A DNA stretch of 64,000 nucleotides from Halomonas shengliensis (GCF_900104135.1 NZ_FNIV01000006.1:150572-214571), one strand, 5' to 3'. Counted from the stretch's first letter, positions 1 to 9,039 are shown. The notes: a model not told the origin generated them from the letters alone. Translations and numbers: made by a program.

Positions 1-472
1 CGGCGAAGCCGGAGCCGCCCCAGGAGCCCATGGACCACAGGGAGATGGCGCGCTGGCGGCCGGCGCCTTCCCAGTACTCCTTCACCAGCGCCAGGGACGC
101 CGGCATGATGAAGGCGCCCGAGAGGCCCTGGCAGATGCGTCCCACCATCAGGAAGCTGCTGCCCAGCGAGCCCGTCGGGGCGAGGCCGATCAGCAGCGAG
201 CCGACGATGGAGAAGATGAAGCCCCACATCACCGTCTTGACGCGGCCGATGCGGTCGGCGAGGCCGCCGACCACGACGATGAAGATACCCGAGAAGAGGG
301 CCGTGATGGACACCGCGATGTTCATCAGCGTCTGGTCGACCCCCAGGTCGGCGGCCATGGTGGGGGCGATGTTGAGAGTGGTCTGGGCGAACAGCCAGAA
401 GGCCAGGACGCCCAGGATGATGCCGTACAGCAGTCTGTCGGTACCCTGGTAGGTGGTAGCGGGTTGGGTCAT
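1..472 (-). CDS. MFS drug transporter, DHA2-like, N-terminal part (cut by window edge)
   Basis: Only the first 157 codons are inside the window; the gene runs off the left edge. The translation begins MTQPATTYQGTDRLLYG and shows several hydrophobic helices. The MFS loop 2-3 motif GGLADRIGRVKT and the loop 4-5 region LMVGRICQGLSGAFIMPAS are typical of 14-TM DHA2 proton-driven multidrug exporters (QacA/SmvA type). It is an inner-membrane exporter by family; the substrate cannot be told from the sequence. It is divergent from a MarR-type regulator at 747, the usual arrangement for a locally repressed efflux pump. Family call is confident, the subfamily less so. Confidence 0.85.
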   Translation of the reverse strand, partial: MTQPATTYQGTDRLLYGIILGVLAFWLFAQTTLNIAPTMAADLGVDQTLMNIAVSITALFSGIFIVVVGGLADRIGRVKTVMWGFIFSIVGSLLIGLAPTGSLGSSFLMVGRICQGLSGAFIMPASLALVKEYWEGAGRQRAISLWSMGSWGGSGFA

Positions 473-614
473 GACGACGATCCTCGTTTGGCTCGCTCAA
501 GGCCGCACCGGTGGCGGAACGGCCGCGAAGGAGCAGTGAAGGGAGCGAGTCGGATGCTTCGGCTCGAACCGGGCTGCTCTTGCGATCAGGCTAAGATAGT
601 TGCATTTTGAGAAC

Positions 615-630
615 ATTGACCAGGGTCAAT
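615..630. promoter_or_regulatory. Palindromic operator candidate for the MarR regulator
   Basis: The sequence ATTGACC-AG-GGTCAAT is a perfect 7-2-7 inverted repeat in the 274-bp gap between the divergent MFS and marR-type genes. Size and position fit a MarR-dimer operator controlling both. A less perfect ATAGT...ACTAT pair lies just to its right. I could not place a convincing sigma-70 promoter for either gene, so the role is inferred from symmetry and location. Confidence 0.5.
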
Positions 631-746
631 AGTTGGTTTTCTGGTTTGACTATCATCGGGGCATGCCCTGCTGAGGACGCGGTGTCGCCGGCCGACGGCG
701 GACTGGGTGCTGCCAACATCAGCATAGTCATGAGGAGGAGGGGGTG

Positions 747-1238
747 ATGGCAAAACCGTTCAGTGGCGAGAGGTTGACCTTTCGCCTCGACATCCTGGCG
801 CAGGAGGCGATCCGCGCCAACGACCATATCTTCCAGGAGAGGGTGGGACTCAAGGTACATGAGGTGCGGGTGCTGCGGATCATCGGCCAGAACCCGGGCA
901 TCACCTTCGTGGAGCTCTCCTGGCAGGCCCGCATGGAGCGCAGCCTGACCTCCCGCATCATCCAGCGGCTCATCAAGCAGGAGCTGGTGAGGCGGGAGAA
1001 CGACCCGTCGGATGCGCGCCGCTTCCGGCTGTTCACCACGGCAGAGGGAGACGACAGGCGGGAGGTGGCCAGGCGGCTCTCGGACGACCTCGAGCAGGTG
1101 CTGCTGGCGCCTCTGGAAGAGGCCGAGGCGCATCAGCTGGATGCCCTGCTGGCGCGCCTGGCGGAGTGGATCCGCTCGGAGGAGTACGAACGCAAGCTGT
1201 CGGGCTTCGAGAGCGACAGTGGCTCGGCGCAGGAGTAG
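747..1238 (+). CDS. MarR family transcriptional regulator
   Basis: A 163-residue winged-helix regulator. The region LKVHEVRVLRIIGQNPGI is followed by the recognition-helix area MERSLTSRIIQRLIKQELVRRE and the wing DPSDARRFRLFTT, a classic MarR layout; helices at both ends form the dimer interface. The ATG at 747 is chosen because a strong AGGAGG ends 5 nt upstream; an in-frame GTG directly before it (744) is possible. Divergent from an MFS exporter and probably its ligand-responsive repressor, acting through the palindrome at 615-630. The ligand is unknown. Confidence 0.88.
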   Translation: MAKPFSGERLTFRLDILAQEAIRANDHIFQERVGLKVHEVRVLRIIGQNPGITFVELSWQARMERSLTSRIIQRLIKQELVRRENDPSDARRFRLFTTAEGDDRREVARRLSDDLEQVLLAPLEEAEAHQLDALLARLAEWIRSEEYERKLSGFESDSGSAQE

Positions 1239-1447
1239 CCCGCGGGTGGCAAGGCATGGGGCCACTAGAGGAAAAAAGCGGTGACGTCATCGCCAAATAT
1301 CATAAGGAAAGGCGGCAACCTTGATCAGTGTCATGGCCGCTCTCCGCCGCTTCGGTTACGCTTAGCAAACTAATTTATTAACGGTGCATTAAGGCGTGGG
1401 CGCTGACGCACGCCGATTCCGAGCCGTGTGACCGATGAGGGGGCGAT

Positions 1448-1624
1448 ATGGCAGAGGTCAAGAACGAATCAAGGGCCGGGGGCAAGCGGCGGGAGTGGCT
1501 TGCCTTCCTGTTTGTCACGGCGGTGGTGGTGCCGCTTCTCACCATCGCGGTCGTGGGCGGCTACGGCTTCGTGGTGTGGATGCTGCAGGTCTTCGTGCTG
1601 GGCCCACCCGGACACGGCGGTTGA
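1448..1624 (+). CDS. torE: TorE/NapE-family small membrane protein
   Basis: A 58-residue protein with a charged N-terminus (MAEVKNESRAGGKRREW) and one long hydrophobic segment from about residue 18 to 50. This matches the TorE/NapE family, single-helix proteins encoded at the head of TMAO or periplasmic nitrate reductase operons. Their exact role is unsettled; an accessory part in electron transfer at the inner membrane is assumed. It lies 27 nt before torC, so it is the first gene of torECAD. The 209 bp upstream contain only a poor FNR-like sequence (1321-1334), and no torRST regulators are nearby. Confidence 0.8.
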   Translation: MAEVKNESRAGGKRREWLAFLFVTAVVVPLLTIAVVGGYGFVVWMLQVFVLGPPGHGG

Positions 1625-1651
1625 GCCCCTGCTGACTGAGAGAGACGAGAC

Positions 1652-2836
1652 ATGAAGATCATCGCGACCCTGTGGAATACCCTGAAGAAGCCCCCGGTGC
1701 ATATCAGCCTGGGAGTCATCATCATCGTCAGCTTCGTCGCCGGCATCGTGTTCTGGGGCGGCTTCAATACCGCCATGGAGTACACCAACACCGAGGAGTT
1801 CTGCGTCAGCTGCCACGAGATGGAGGACAACGTCTACCAGGAGTTGCAGACCACCGTGCACTGGTCGAACCGCACCGGGGTGCGGGCCATCTGCTCCGAC
1901 TGCCATGTGCCCCATAACTGGACCTCCAAGATCGCCCGCAAGATGCAGGCGAGCAAGGAGGTCTGGGGCGCCATCTTCGGCACCATCGATACCCCCGAGA
2001 AGTTCGAGGCGAAGCGCCTGGAGCTGGCCCAGCACGAGTGGGCGCGCTTCAAGGCCAACGGCTCCCTGGAGTGCCGCAGCTGCCACGACTACAACAGCAT
2101 GGACTGGGACAAGATGTCCGACGAGGCGCGGCGCTTCATGGAGCCCGCCGCGGAGCGCGACCAGAGCTGCATCGACTGCCACAAGGGGATCGCCCACAAG
2201 CTGCCCGAGCAGATGGGCAGCGAGGACCCGATGCTGGCTCGCCTGGTGCGGGAGGCCACCTCGGTCAGCCTGGACGAAGGGCAGCGGTACTACAGCGCCA
2301 AGTCCGTGGATCTCTTCACCGACCCGGAGCTCACCCAGCGTGCCGGCGTGCTGCAGGTGGCCACCGGGGTCAACATCGTCGACACCCAGGGCGACAGCGT
2401 GAAGCTGGAGATCCCCGCCTGGCGCAAGGAGAAGGGCTTCGGCCGGGTGCTCTACGAGGACTTCGGGCAGAACATCGGCAGCGCCGTGCTCAACAAGGAC
2501 ATCGCCCAGGATGACGCCCTGATCGAGGTCCAGGAGACCGATGTGGTCGACGAGATGACCGGCCTGCCCTGGGGCAGGGTGAACGTGGCGCTGTGGGCCG
2601 AGAAGGGGGTCTATCTCGAGAACCGTGAGGCGCTCTGGGAGACCGCCGGGCAGACCTACCGTGATGCCTGCAGTGTCTGCCACACCGAGCCGGCCCCCGA
2701 GCACTTCGATGCCAACACCTGGCCGGCGATGTTCTCCGGCATGGTGGGCTTCACCAACATGAGTGCAGGCACTCAGGAGCTGGTGCTCAAGTACCTGCAG
2801 ATGCACTCCTCCGACTATGCCGAAGGCGCCCACTGA
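1652..2836 (+). CDS. torC: Pentaheme c-type cytochrome TorC
   Basis: 394 residues. An N-terminal membrane anchor (about residues 17-37) is followed by four CxxCH heme sites at about residues 51, 81, 141 and 173, the NapC/NirT tetraheme module. A C-terminal domain carries a fifth site, CSVCH, near residue 340, which is diagnostic of TorC rather than NapC. By family it takes electrons from menaquinol in the inner membrane and passes them to periplasmic TorA. Length agrees with E. coli TorC (about 390). It lies between torE and torA in one operon. Confidence 0.95.
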   Translation: MKIIATLWNTLKKPPVHISLGVIIIVSFVAGIVFWGGFNTAMEYTNTEEFCVSCHEMEDNVYQELQTTVHWSNRTGVRAICSDCHVPHNWTSKIARKMQASKEVWGAIFGTIDTPEKFEAKRLELAQHEWARFKANGSLECRSCHDYNSMDWDKMSDEARRFMEPAAERDQSCIDCHKGIAHKLPEQMGSEDPMLARLVREATSVSLDEGQRYYSAKSVDLFTDPELTQRAGVLQVATGVNIVDTQGDSVKLEIPAWRKEKGFGRVLYEDFGQNIGSAVLNKDIAQDDALIEVQETDVVDEMTGLPWGRVNVALWAEKGVYLENREALWETAGQTYRDACSVCHTEPAPEHFDANTWPAMFSGMVGFTNMSAGTQELVLKYLQMHSSDYAEGAH

Positions 2837-2854
2837 TAGGCCCAAGGAGCTCCC

Positions 2855-5350
2855 ATGACTATCAGCCGTAGAAGTTTCCTCAAGGGGGCCATGGCCGGCT
2901 CCGCCGCCTCGCTGATCGGCCCCGGGCTGCTCACCACCGCCGCGGCGGGGGTGACCGAGCAGGGCGTCTGGAAGACGGCCGGCTCCCACTGGGGGGCCAT
3001 GAATGCCCTGGTGAAGGGGGGCAAGGTCGCCGAGGTGAAACCGTTCGGCGCCGACCAGTACCCCACCGAGATGCTCAATGGCATCAAGGGGCTGATCTAC
3101 AACCCGTCGCGTGTCCGTTACCCGATGGTGCGCCTGGAGTGGCTCAAGAACCGCCACAACGGCGACCGCACCACCCGGGGCGACAACCGCTTCGTGCGCC
3201 TCACCTGGGACGCGGCCCTGGACCTCTTCCATGAGGAGCTCGAGCGTATCCAGACCGACTACGGTCCCTGGGCGCTCTACGCGGGGGCCACCGGCTGGCG
3301 CCAGACGGGCCAGGTGCACAGCTGCGGCAACCATATGCAGCGTGCGGTGGCCATGCATGGCCACTTCGTCAAGAAGGTGGGCGACTACTCCACCGGGGCC
3401 GGGCAGGTGATCCTGCCCTATGTGCTCGGCTCCACCGAGGTCTACAGCCAGGGCACCTCCTGGCCGCTGATACTCGAGAACAGCAAGACGGTGGTGCTGT
3501 GGGGCAACGACCCCTACAAGAACCTGCAGGTGGGGTGGAACTGCGAGACCCACGAATCCTATGCCTACCTGGAGCAGCTCAAGGCCAAGGTGGCGGAGGG
3601 CAGCATCCGGGTGATCAGCGTGGATCCGGTGCGCACCAAGACCCAGAAGTACCTTGGCTGCGAGCAGCTCTACATCAACCCGATGACCGACGTGGCCTTC
3701 ATGCTGGGCATGGCGCATACCCTCTACAACGAGGGGCTCTACGATCAGGAGTTCATCGATGCCTATGCGCTGGGCTTCGACGACTTCATCGCCTATGTCC
3801 AGGGCGAGGCCGAGGATGGCGAGGTCAAGACGCCAGAGTGGGCCGAGGCGATCTGCGGCGTGCCCGCCGAGCGGATCCGCGAGTTCGCGCGCCTGCTGGC
3901 CGCCGACCGCACCCAGCTGCTGTTCGGCTGGGCGATCCAGCGCCAGCAGCACGGCGAGCAGCCCTACTGGATGGGGGCCGTGCTGGCCACCATGCTGGGG
4001 CAGATCGGCCTGCCCGGTGGCGGCATCAGCTACGGTCACCATTACAGCTCCATCGGTGTGCCCTCCTCCGGGGCGAGCGCCCCGGGTGCCTTCCCGCGCA
4101 ACGTGGATGCCGGCAAGACCCCGGAGCATGACAACACCGACTTCCAGGGCGCCACCTCCACCATCCCGGTGGCGCGCTGGATCGACTGCCTGCTCAACCC
4201 CGGCCAGACGATCCAGTACAACGGCGCCGAGGTCACCTTCCCCGATATCCGCATGTGCGTCTTCAGCGGCTGTAACCCCTGGCACCATCACCAGGACCAT
4301 AACCGCATGAAGAAGGCGTTCCACAAGCTGGAGACGGTGGTCACCATCGACTACGCCTGGAATGCCACCTGCCGCTTCTCCGACCTGGTGCTACCGGCCT
4401 GCACCCAGTTCGAGCGCAACGATATCGACATCTACGGCTCCTACTCCAACCGTGGCGTGCTGGCCATGCACAAGCTGGTGGACCCGCTGTTCCACTCGCG
4501 CAGCGACTTCGACATCTTCACCGACCTCTGCCGGCGCTTCGGGCGTGACGAGGAGTATCGCCAGGGCCTGGACGAGATGGGCTGGGTCAAGAAGCTCTAC
4601 GACGAGTGCCGCGAGGCGAACAAGTCGTTCGTTCCCGCTCCCACCGGCGACCAGTCGACCTTCTCCATGCCCGAGTTCACCCAGTTCTGGAAGGAAGGCT
4701 ATGTCGACTTCGGCCCCGGCGAGAACTGGGTGCGCCATGCCGACTTCCGCCAGGCCCCCGAAGTCAACGCCCTGGGGACCCCCTCCGGCTTCATCGAGGT
4801 CTCCAGCCGCAAGATCGACCGCTATGGCTACGATGATTGCCGCGGCTACCCGACCTGGATGGAGAAGGCGGAGCGCTCCCATGGGGGGCCCAACTCCGAC
4901 CGCTACCCGTTGTGGTTGCAGTCGGTGCACCCCGACAAGCGGCTGCACTCCCAGATGTGCGAGTCCGAGGAGCTGCGCGCCACCTACGCGGTGCAGGGGC
5001 GTGAGCCGATCTACCTGAGCCCTCAGGATGCTGAGCAGCGTGGCATCCAGGACGGCGACCTGGTGCGGGTCTACAACGACCGCGGCCAGCTGCTGGCCGG
5101 GGCGGTGGTCTCCGACGACTTCCCCCCGGGGGTGGTGCGCCTCCAGGAGGGCGCCTGGTACGGCCCGGTAGGGCCGGAGATCGGGGCGCTGGACACCTAT
5201 GGTGACCCCAACACCCTGACCCTCGACCTCGGTACCTCCAAGCTGGCCCAGGCACCGAGCGCCAACACCTGCGTGGTGGAGATCGAGCGCTTCGAGGGCG
5301 AGGCGCCCGCCGTCACCGCCTTCGGTGGCCCGACCCTGGTGGAGATATGA
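2855..5350 (+). CDS. torA: Trimethylamine-N-oxide reductase, molybdoenzyme TorA
   Basis: 831 residues. The N-terminus [13 protein letters not shown] is a twin-arginine (Tat) signal, so the folded enzyme is exported to the periplasm. The body is a DMSO/TMAO-reductase-family molybdopterin oxidoreductase. The segment VYSQGTSWP contains the serine expected to ligate molybdenum, and [14 protein letters not shown] is typical of the family. It reduces TMAO to trimethylamine as terminal electron acceptor. No N-terminal 4Fe-4S cysteine cluster is seen, as expected for TorA. It overlaps torD by 4 nt (ATGA), indicating translational coupling with its chaperone. Confidence 0.96.
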   Translation: MTISRRSFLKGAMAGSAASLIGPGLLTTAAAGVTEQGVWKTAGSHWGAMNALVKGGKVAEVKPFGADQYPTEMLNGIKGLIYNPSRVRYPMVRLEWLKNRHNGDRTTRGDNRFVRLTWDAALDLFHEELERIQTDYGPWALYAGATGWRQTGQVHSCGNHMQRAVAMHGHFVKKVGDYSTGAGQVILPYVLGSTEVYSQGTSWPLILENSKTVVLWGNDPYKNLQVGWNCETHESYAYLEQLKAKVAEGSIRVISVDPVRTKTQKYLGCEQLYINPMTDVAFMLGMAHTLYNEGLYDQEFIDAYALGFDDFIAYVQGEAEDGEVKTPEWAEAICGVPAERIREFARLLAADRTQLLFGWAIQRQQHGEQPYWMGAVLATMLGQIGLPGGGISYGHHYSSIGVPSSGASAPGAFPRNVDAGKTPEHDNTDFQGATSTIPVARWIDCLLNPGQTIQYNGAEVTFPDIRMCVFSGCNPWHHHQDHNRMKKAFHKLETVVTIDYAWNATCRFSDLVLPACTQFERNDIDIYGSYSNRGVLAMHKLVDPLFHSRSDFDIFTDLCRRFGRDEEYRQGLDEMGWVKKLYDECREANKSFVPAPTGDQSTFSMPEFTQFWKEGYVDFGPGENWVRHADFRQAPEVNALGTPSGFIEVSSRKIDRYGYDDCRGYPTWMEKAERSHGGPNSDRYPLWLQSVHPDKRLHSQMCESEELRATYAVQGREPIYLSPQDAEQRGIQDGDLVRVYNDRGQLLAGAVVSDDFPPGVVRLQEGAWYGPVGPEIGALDTYGDPNTLTLDLGTSKLAQAPSANTCVVEIERFEGEAPAVTAFGGPTLVEI

Positions 5351-6039
5351 GGGAGTCACTGGCATCGTCCGCCGCCGCCGATTCGCAGACGGGGGGCGGC
5401 GCCCCGCTCGACGGGGCATCGGAGGGCCTGCTGTGCCGCTGGCTTTCGACCCTGCTGGGTGCCGAGCTGGATGAGCCGACCCTGGCGCGCTACCGCCAGG
5501 GCGAGGCCGCGCCCCTGCTGGGCTACCTGTGTGAGGCCCACGGGCTGGATGAACAGGCGGGTCGCATCGAGGCGGCGCTGTCCCGGCTGGTGATGTTCAC
5601 CACGCCCCGGCTGGAGCTGGCGGCCGACTTCGCCGAGCTGTTCCTGGCCGATGCTCGCAGCGGGGCGCCGCCCTACGCTTCCCTGTATCTCGACGAGCGC
5701 CAGGGCTTCCTCGGTGCCCCGGCGGAGCGCATGGAGGCGCGACTGGCCGAGGCGGGTTTTGCGGTCAAGCGTGAGGTGGGCGAGCCCGCCGACCACCTGG
5801 CGGTGATGCTCGACTACCTGGGCCATCGCCTGGAGCGCCTCGCCGAGACCGAGGGCGCCGAGGCTCTGGCGCTGCGTCGGGAGCTCGCCACCTTCCTGGA
5901 ACACGAGCTCTGCAGCTGGTTGCCCAGGCTGGTGGCCAGGAGCGCCGAGGTGAGGACCGCCAGCGACCTCTACCCGGCGCTGCTGGCGCTGACCGAGGCC
6001 TACTGTCGGCGCCTGGCCGAGCGCCTAAGGCTCGCGTGA
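5347..6039 (+). CDS. torD: TorD, chaperone for TorA maturation
   Basis: 230 residues, all-helical TorD/DmsD family. Recognisable segments are [15 protein letters not shown] at the start and the central [21 protein letters not shown], matching the family core around the E-PxDH-type region (here [11 protein letters not shown]). By family it binds the TorA Tat signal and the apoenzyme in the cytoplasm, protecting it until the molybdenum cofactor is inserted. The start overlaps the torA stop by 4 nt. It is the last tor gene before the ssrA locus. Confidence 0.92.
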   Translation: MRESLASSAAADSQTGGGAPLDGASEGLLCRWLSTLLGAELDEPTLARYRQGEAAPLLGYLCEAHGLDEQAGRIEAALSRLVMFTTPRLELAADFAELFLADARSGAPPYASLYLDERQGFLGAPAERMEARLAEAGFAVKREVGEPADHLAVMLDYLGHRLERLAETEGAEALALRRELATFLEHELCSWLPRLVARSAEVRTASDLYPALLALTEAYCRRLAERLRLA

Positions 6040-6072
6040 GGATAGGTGCTGGCGTCTCGGGGGCGGGGCCTT

Positions 6073-6120
6073 GGGGGTACCGGGAGGTGGTGTCATCGAT
6101 GTGCCCCCGGATGTACCCCC
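6073..6120. repeat. GATGTRCCCCC repeats beside the ssrA 3' end (possible integrase-arm scar)
   Basis: Two direct copies, GATGTGCCCCC (6098-6108) and GATGTACCCCC (6110-6120), lie 1 nt apart, and an inverted core GGGGGTACC sits at 6073-6081. Short TGTACCCCC-type repeats are often found next to tyrosine-integrase genes of elements integrated at tRNA or tmRNA genes. That family link is from memory and the function is inferred. No integrase gene remains here. Confidence 0.35.
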
Positions 6121-6169
6121 ATTCACGCGGGGAAAGCGAAGGATGAGACGCTGGCTCCAGACACAAGAA

Positions 6170-6187
6170 AGGGGCCCTAAGGCCCCT
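6170..6187 (-). terminator. Rho-independent terminator downstream of ssrA
   Basis: A 7-bp perfect stem, AGGGGCC/GGCCCCT, with a 4-nt loop, is followed on the minus strand by TTTCTT. It lies about 47 nt beyond the mature tmRNA 3' end, so it most likely ends the smpB-ssrA transcription unit. Confidence 0.8.
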
Positions 6188-6233
6188 GTTCATGCGGTTT
6201 CTGGCGTTCCTGAAAACTCCTGAAACCTGTAGG

Positions 6234-6614
6234 TGGTGGAGGCGGCGGGAATTGAACCCGCGTCCGCCAGCACGCGCCCATTGGCTCTACATGCTTAGAT
6301 TCCGTCTTTTGCTTTAACGCCTCTGGCTCCGACGGTCAGGATCCAGCGACGCGATTCCTCTTAAGTTTAACGACCGGCATGAGGACGCTACCGATCGCGA
6401 TCCCATCAGTCTTGGCTCGTATCCCCTCCGTGATGAATGGGCACATCACTTCGGGGCCGGGCTAGAAGCTAGCAGTTTTTACGCTGCCAGCGCGCCCTGA
6501 GCGTAGTTGTCGTCGTTTGCGACTATTTAGTCGTGATGTTGGATTTACGAGATACATCACGCTCTCGGCATGCACCGCAGGGGTTGTCACCGGCGTCGAA
6601 ACCATGTCGCCCCC
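6234..6614 (-). ncRNA. ssrA: tmRNA (ssrA), tag peptide ANDDNYAQGALAA
   Basis: The 5' end GGGGGCGACATGGTTTCGAC and 3' end with TTCAATTCCCGCCGCC then TCCACCA are hallmark tmRNA sequences. The two ends pair as a tRNA-Ala-like acceptor stem. The resume codon GCA at 6520 opens a 14-codon frame, complement(6479-6520), encoding ANDDNYAQGALAA then TAA, a typical gammaproteobacterial degradation tag. About 381 nt. With SmpB, encoded just upstream on the same strand, it rescues stalled ribosomes and marks the nascent chain for proteolysis. Confidence 0.97.
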
Positions 6615-6654
6615 TCAATCGGCATCCTAACAGGATGTCGGAACTTATGACAGA

Positions 6655-7146
6655 TCAGCCGCGGTTTTGTTCCCGCATGATGCGGCCCTTCTGACGCTGC
6701 CAGTCGCGGTCCTTCTCGGTGGCGCGCTTGTCGTGCAGCTTCTTGCCGGTCACCAGCGCCAGCTCGCACTTCACCCGGTTGCCCTTCCAGTAGAGCTTGA
6801 GTGGCACGCAGGTGTGCCCCTTGTCCTGGGTGCGCGAGAAGATCCTGGCGATCTCCTTGCGGTGCAGCAGCAGCTTGCGGGTCCGCGTCGGGTCGGCGAC
6901 CTCATGGGTGCTGGCGGTGTTGAGCGGCATGATATGGCTGCCCAGCAGCCACGCCTCGCCGTTCTTGACCAGGATATAGGTGTCGGTGAGCTGGGCCTTG
7001 CCGGCGCGCAGGCTCTTGACCTCCCAGCCGGCCAGCACCAGGCCCGCCTCGAAGGTCTCGTCGATGTGGTACTCGAAGCGCGCCTTCTTGTTCAAGGCGA
7101 TGACGTTGCTGCCGGGCCCCTTGCCCTTGCCTTTCTTGTTGGCCAT
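6655..7146 (-). CDS. smpB: SsrA-binding protein SmpB
   Basis: 163 residues, starting [30 protein letters not shown]. The segment [22 protein letters not shown] is the signature of the SmpB oligonucleotide-binding barrel. The basic tail ends [22 protein letters not shown], which mimics mRNA in the decoding site. It binds the tRNA-like domain of tmRNA and brings it to stalled ribosomes. The start was chosen by family alignment; upstream in-frame codons would add non-conserved residues. Adjacent to ssrA on the same strand. Confidence 0.97.
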   Translation of the reverse strand: MANKKGKGKGPGSNVIALNKKARFEYHIDETFEAGLVLAGWEVKSLRAGKAQLTDTYILVKNGEAWLLGSHIMPLNTASTHEVADPTRTRKLLLHRKEIARIFSRTQDKGHTCVPLKLYWKGNRVKCELALVTGKKLHDKRATEKDRDWQRQKGRIMREQNRG

Positions 7147-7274
7147 GAAACCTCGTATCGTGTCCTTGCCCGTGGCGGCTCCCCTCCACATGGGGGGAAG
7201 CGTGGTACCATTCAAGGCCTGAAGATGACGGCTCATGATACGCCCTGGGCACCGTGAAGTCAGCGAGGAGCGCA

Positions 7275-7709
7275 ATGCCAACGGTCAACCGAACCGCCAT
7301 GGTGCGGCACACCCCCCAGGACATGTTCGACCTGGTCAACGACTTCGAACGCTATCCGGAGTTCCTGCCAGGCTGTCGCCGTGCGCGGCTGGTGGAGCGC
7401 GACGAAGCGCACCTGGTGGGGGAGATGACCCTGGGCCGCGCCGGCATCGAGCAGAGCATCATGACCCGCAACGACCTGATCGAGCCGGAGCGTATCGAGA
7501 TGTCGCTGGTCAGCGGCCCCTTCAAGCGCCTGCGTGGCCGCTGGCTGTTCACGCCCATGGGCGAGAGCGCCTGCAAGGTGAGCCTGGAGATGGAGTTCGA
7601 GTTCGCCAACCGCCTGATCGGCATGGCCTTCGGCAAGCTCTTCCAGCAGGTCGCCGGCCAGCTGGTGGACGCCTTCACCCGCCGCGCCGACGAGCTCTAC
7701 GGACGCTGA
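7275..7709 (+). CDS. ratA: RatA/COQ10-like START-domain protein
   Basis: 144 residues, a single SRPBCC/START-like (polyketide cyclase, COQ10) domain: [26 protein letters not shown] near the start and a long C-terminal helix ending [14 protein letters not shown]. In eukaryotes the homologue COQ10 carries ubiquinone. In E. coli the protein was called RatA and reported to inhibit ribosome subunit association. Start ATG 7275 follows GAGGAG. It pairs with rnfH 3 nt downstream and is divergent from smpB, a conserved gammaproteobacterial arrangement. The toxin label is uncertain. Confidence 0.88.
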   Translation: MPTVNRTAMVRHTPQDMFDLVNDFERYPEFLPGCRRARLVERDEAHLVGEMTLGRAGIEQSIMTRNDLIEPERIEMSLVSGPFKRLRGRWLFTPMGESACKVSLEMEFEFANRLIGMAFGKLFQQVAGQLVDAFTRRADELYGR

Positions 7710-7712
7710 GCC

Positions 7713-8009
7713 ATGGCCGAGATCGATATCGAGGTGGCCTTCGCCCTGCCCGGGCGCCAGCGGATCATACCCCTGCGGGTACCGCTGGGCACCTCCGCCC
7801 GCCAGGCCGTGGCGCAGGCCGACCTGCCGGGGCTCTTCCCCGAGGTGGACCCGGCGACCTTCGCCGAGGCCGACCTGGGTCTCTTCGGCCGGCGGCTGCG
7901 GGAGCCCGACACCCATCGGCTGCGCGCGGGAGACCGGGTCGAGGTCTACCGGCCGTTGATCATCGATCCCAAGGCCGCCCGCCAGGCGCGCGCTGCCGCC
8001 AGACGCTGA
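7713..8009 (+). CDS. rnfH: RnfH family ubiquitin-like protein
   Basis: 98 residues with a beta-grasp (ThiS/MoaD-like) pattern: MAEIDIEVAFALPGRQRIIPLRVPLG, then VGIFGR-like LGLFGRRLREPDTHRLRAGDRVEVYRPLIIDPKAARQ, which is the RnfH signature. The function is poorly known; the name comes from Rnf-complex operons, and RatB is used when paired with RatA. It is translationally close to ratA (gap 3 nt), which suggests joint function. No rnf genes are in view. Confidence 0.88.
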   Translation: MAEIDIEVAFALPGRQRIIPLRVPLGTSARQAVAQADLPGLFPEVDPATFAEADLGLFGRRLREPDTHRLRAGDRVEVYRPLIIDPKAARQARAAARR

Positions 8010-8042
8010 CGCCCCGCCGGGCGTGGCCGCGGCGGGGCGTCA
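8007..8042. terminator. Bidirectional terminator between rnfH and bamE
   Basis: A perfect 12-bp inverted repeat, TGACGCCCCGCC/GGCGGGGCGTCA, with a 12-nt loop, lies between two convergent genes. There is no clear T-run, so the strength is uncertain. Its left arm overlaps the rnfH stop codon. Confidence 0.6.
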
Positions 8043-8070
8043 GGGTGGATTCAGGCTGGTGCGTCGAGGC

Positions 8071-8496
8071 TCAGCGCTGGTCGGCGGGGGCCGCATTGGG
8101 GGTGACCAGCGGGGTGGTGGTGGCCCCGTCGGGCAGCGGGGCGCCCTCGCTCGGCGTCATCTCGATCTCGCCCTCGAGCTCCCCCTCGCGCTGGATGTTG
8201 ACCAGGCGATTGCCGTCGAAGGTCAGCGTGACCCGGCGCCGCTCGACGCCCGCGTAGGCCTTGTCCAGATAGAAGAGGTAGTCCCACTGGTCGGCGTCGA
8301 AGGGGGCCTCCAGCAGCGGGCGACCCATCACGTAGATGACGTCGTCGCGGGTCATGCCCGGGCGCAGCTGCTCGACCATTTCGGCGGTCACCAGGTTGCC
8401 CTGGGGAATGTCGCGCTTGTAGACGCCGAAGTAGCTGCAGCCGCTGGCCAGCACCAGGGCGGCGGTAAGGGTGACGATTCTGGTCAACTTTTGCAT
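8071..8496 (-). CDS. bamE: Outer membrane assembly lipoprotein BamE (SmpA/OmlA)
   Basis: 141 residues. A lipoprotein signal peptide ends in the lipobox LASG with the lipidated Cys at residue 20. The mature part has the BamE core QLRPGMTRDDVIYVMGRPLLEAPF followed by WDYLFYL. It is a small subunit of the Bam complex that inserts beta-barrel proteins into the outer membrane. The C-terminus has an extra proline/alanine-rich tail of about 30 residues. Divergent from fur, an order shared with Pseudomonas (omlA-fur). Confidence 0.93.
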   Translation of the reverse strand: MQKLTRIVTLTAALVLASGCSYFGVYKRDIPQGNLVTAEMVEQLRPGMTRDDVIYVMGRPLLEAPFDADQWDYLFYLDKAYAGVERRRVTLTFDGNRLVNIQREGELEGEIEMTPSEGAPLPDGATTTPLVTPNAAPADQR

Positions 8497-8568
8497 TTGC
8501 GCCTGTTCTTCACTATCGTGGTTTCGGTCGATCATACCCGACCCTACCCGATACTGCGAAGAGCGACC

Positions 8569-9015
8569 ATGGCCGACCAGAACCATGAATTACGCAAGGC
8601 CGGTCTGAAGGTGACCCTGCCCCGCGTGAAGATCCTGCAGATCCTGGAGAACGCACAGGGCGAGCATCACATGAGCGCTGAGGACGTCTACAAGACGCTC
8701 CTCGATGCCGGCGAGGATGTGGGCCTGGCCACCGTCTACCGGGTCCTGACCCAGTTCGAGACCGCGGGCCTGGTGGTGCGTCACAATTTCGACGGCGGCC
8801 ATGCCGTGTTCGAAATCTCCCAAGAGGAGCACCATGACCATATGGTGTGCCTGGAGAGCGGCGAGATCGTCGAGTTCTTCGACGAGCTGATCGAGCGCCG
8901 CCAGCAGGAGATCGCCGAGGAGCACGGCTACGAGCTCGTCGACCACGCCCTGGTGCTCTATGTGCGCCCGCGCGGCTCCAGCGTCACCCGCCAGGACGGC
9001 CCGCCCCGCAAGTAG
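8569..9015 (+). CDS. fur: Ferric uptake regulator Fur
   Basis: 148 residues. The N-terminal winged helix (GLKVTLPRVKILQIL, DVGLATVYRVLTQFE) is followed by the metal-binding region HHDHMVCLESGEIVEF. Fur with Fe(II) represses iron uptake genes. The second cysteine of the E. coli CxxC pair is replaced by serine (C94-L-E-S97), as I recall for Pseudomonas Fur, so a structural Cys4 zinc site is unlikely. Start ATG 8569 by homology. Divergent from bamE; convergent with recN across a strong hairpin. Confidence 0.96.
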   Translation: MADQNHELRKAGLKVTLPRVKILQILENAQGEHHMSAEDVYKTLLDAGEDVGLATVYRVLTQFETAGLVVRHNFDGGHAVFEISQEEHHDHMVCLESGEIVEFFDELIERRQQEIAEEHGYELVDHALVLYVRPRGSSVTRQDGPPRK

Positions 9016-9039
9016 CGGTCACCGCCCTGACTGGCCTGC

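Noticed and set aside
1321..1334. FNR/ANR-like box TTGATCAGTGTCAT upstream of torE
   Set aside because: Only the left half matches TTGAT; the right half agrees in 3 of 5 bases. Too weak to call, though anaerobic control of tor would make sense.
7275..8009. Toxin-antitoxin module (ratA-rnfH)
   Set aside because: The pair is a conserved housekeeping arrangement; RnfH does not resemble an antitoxin and RatA is a COQ10-like lipid-binding fold.
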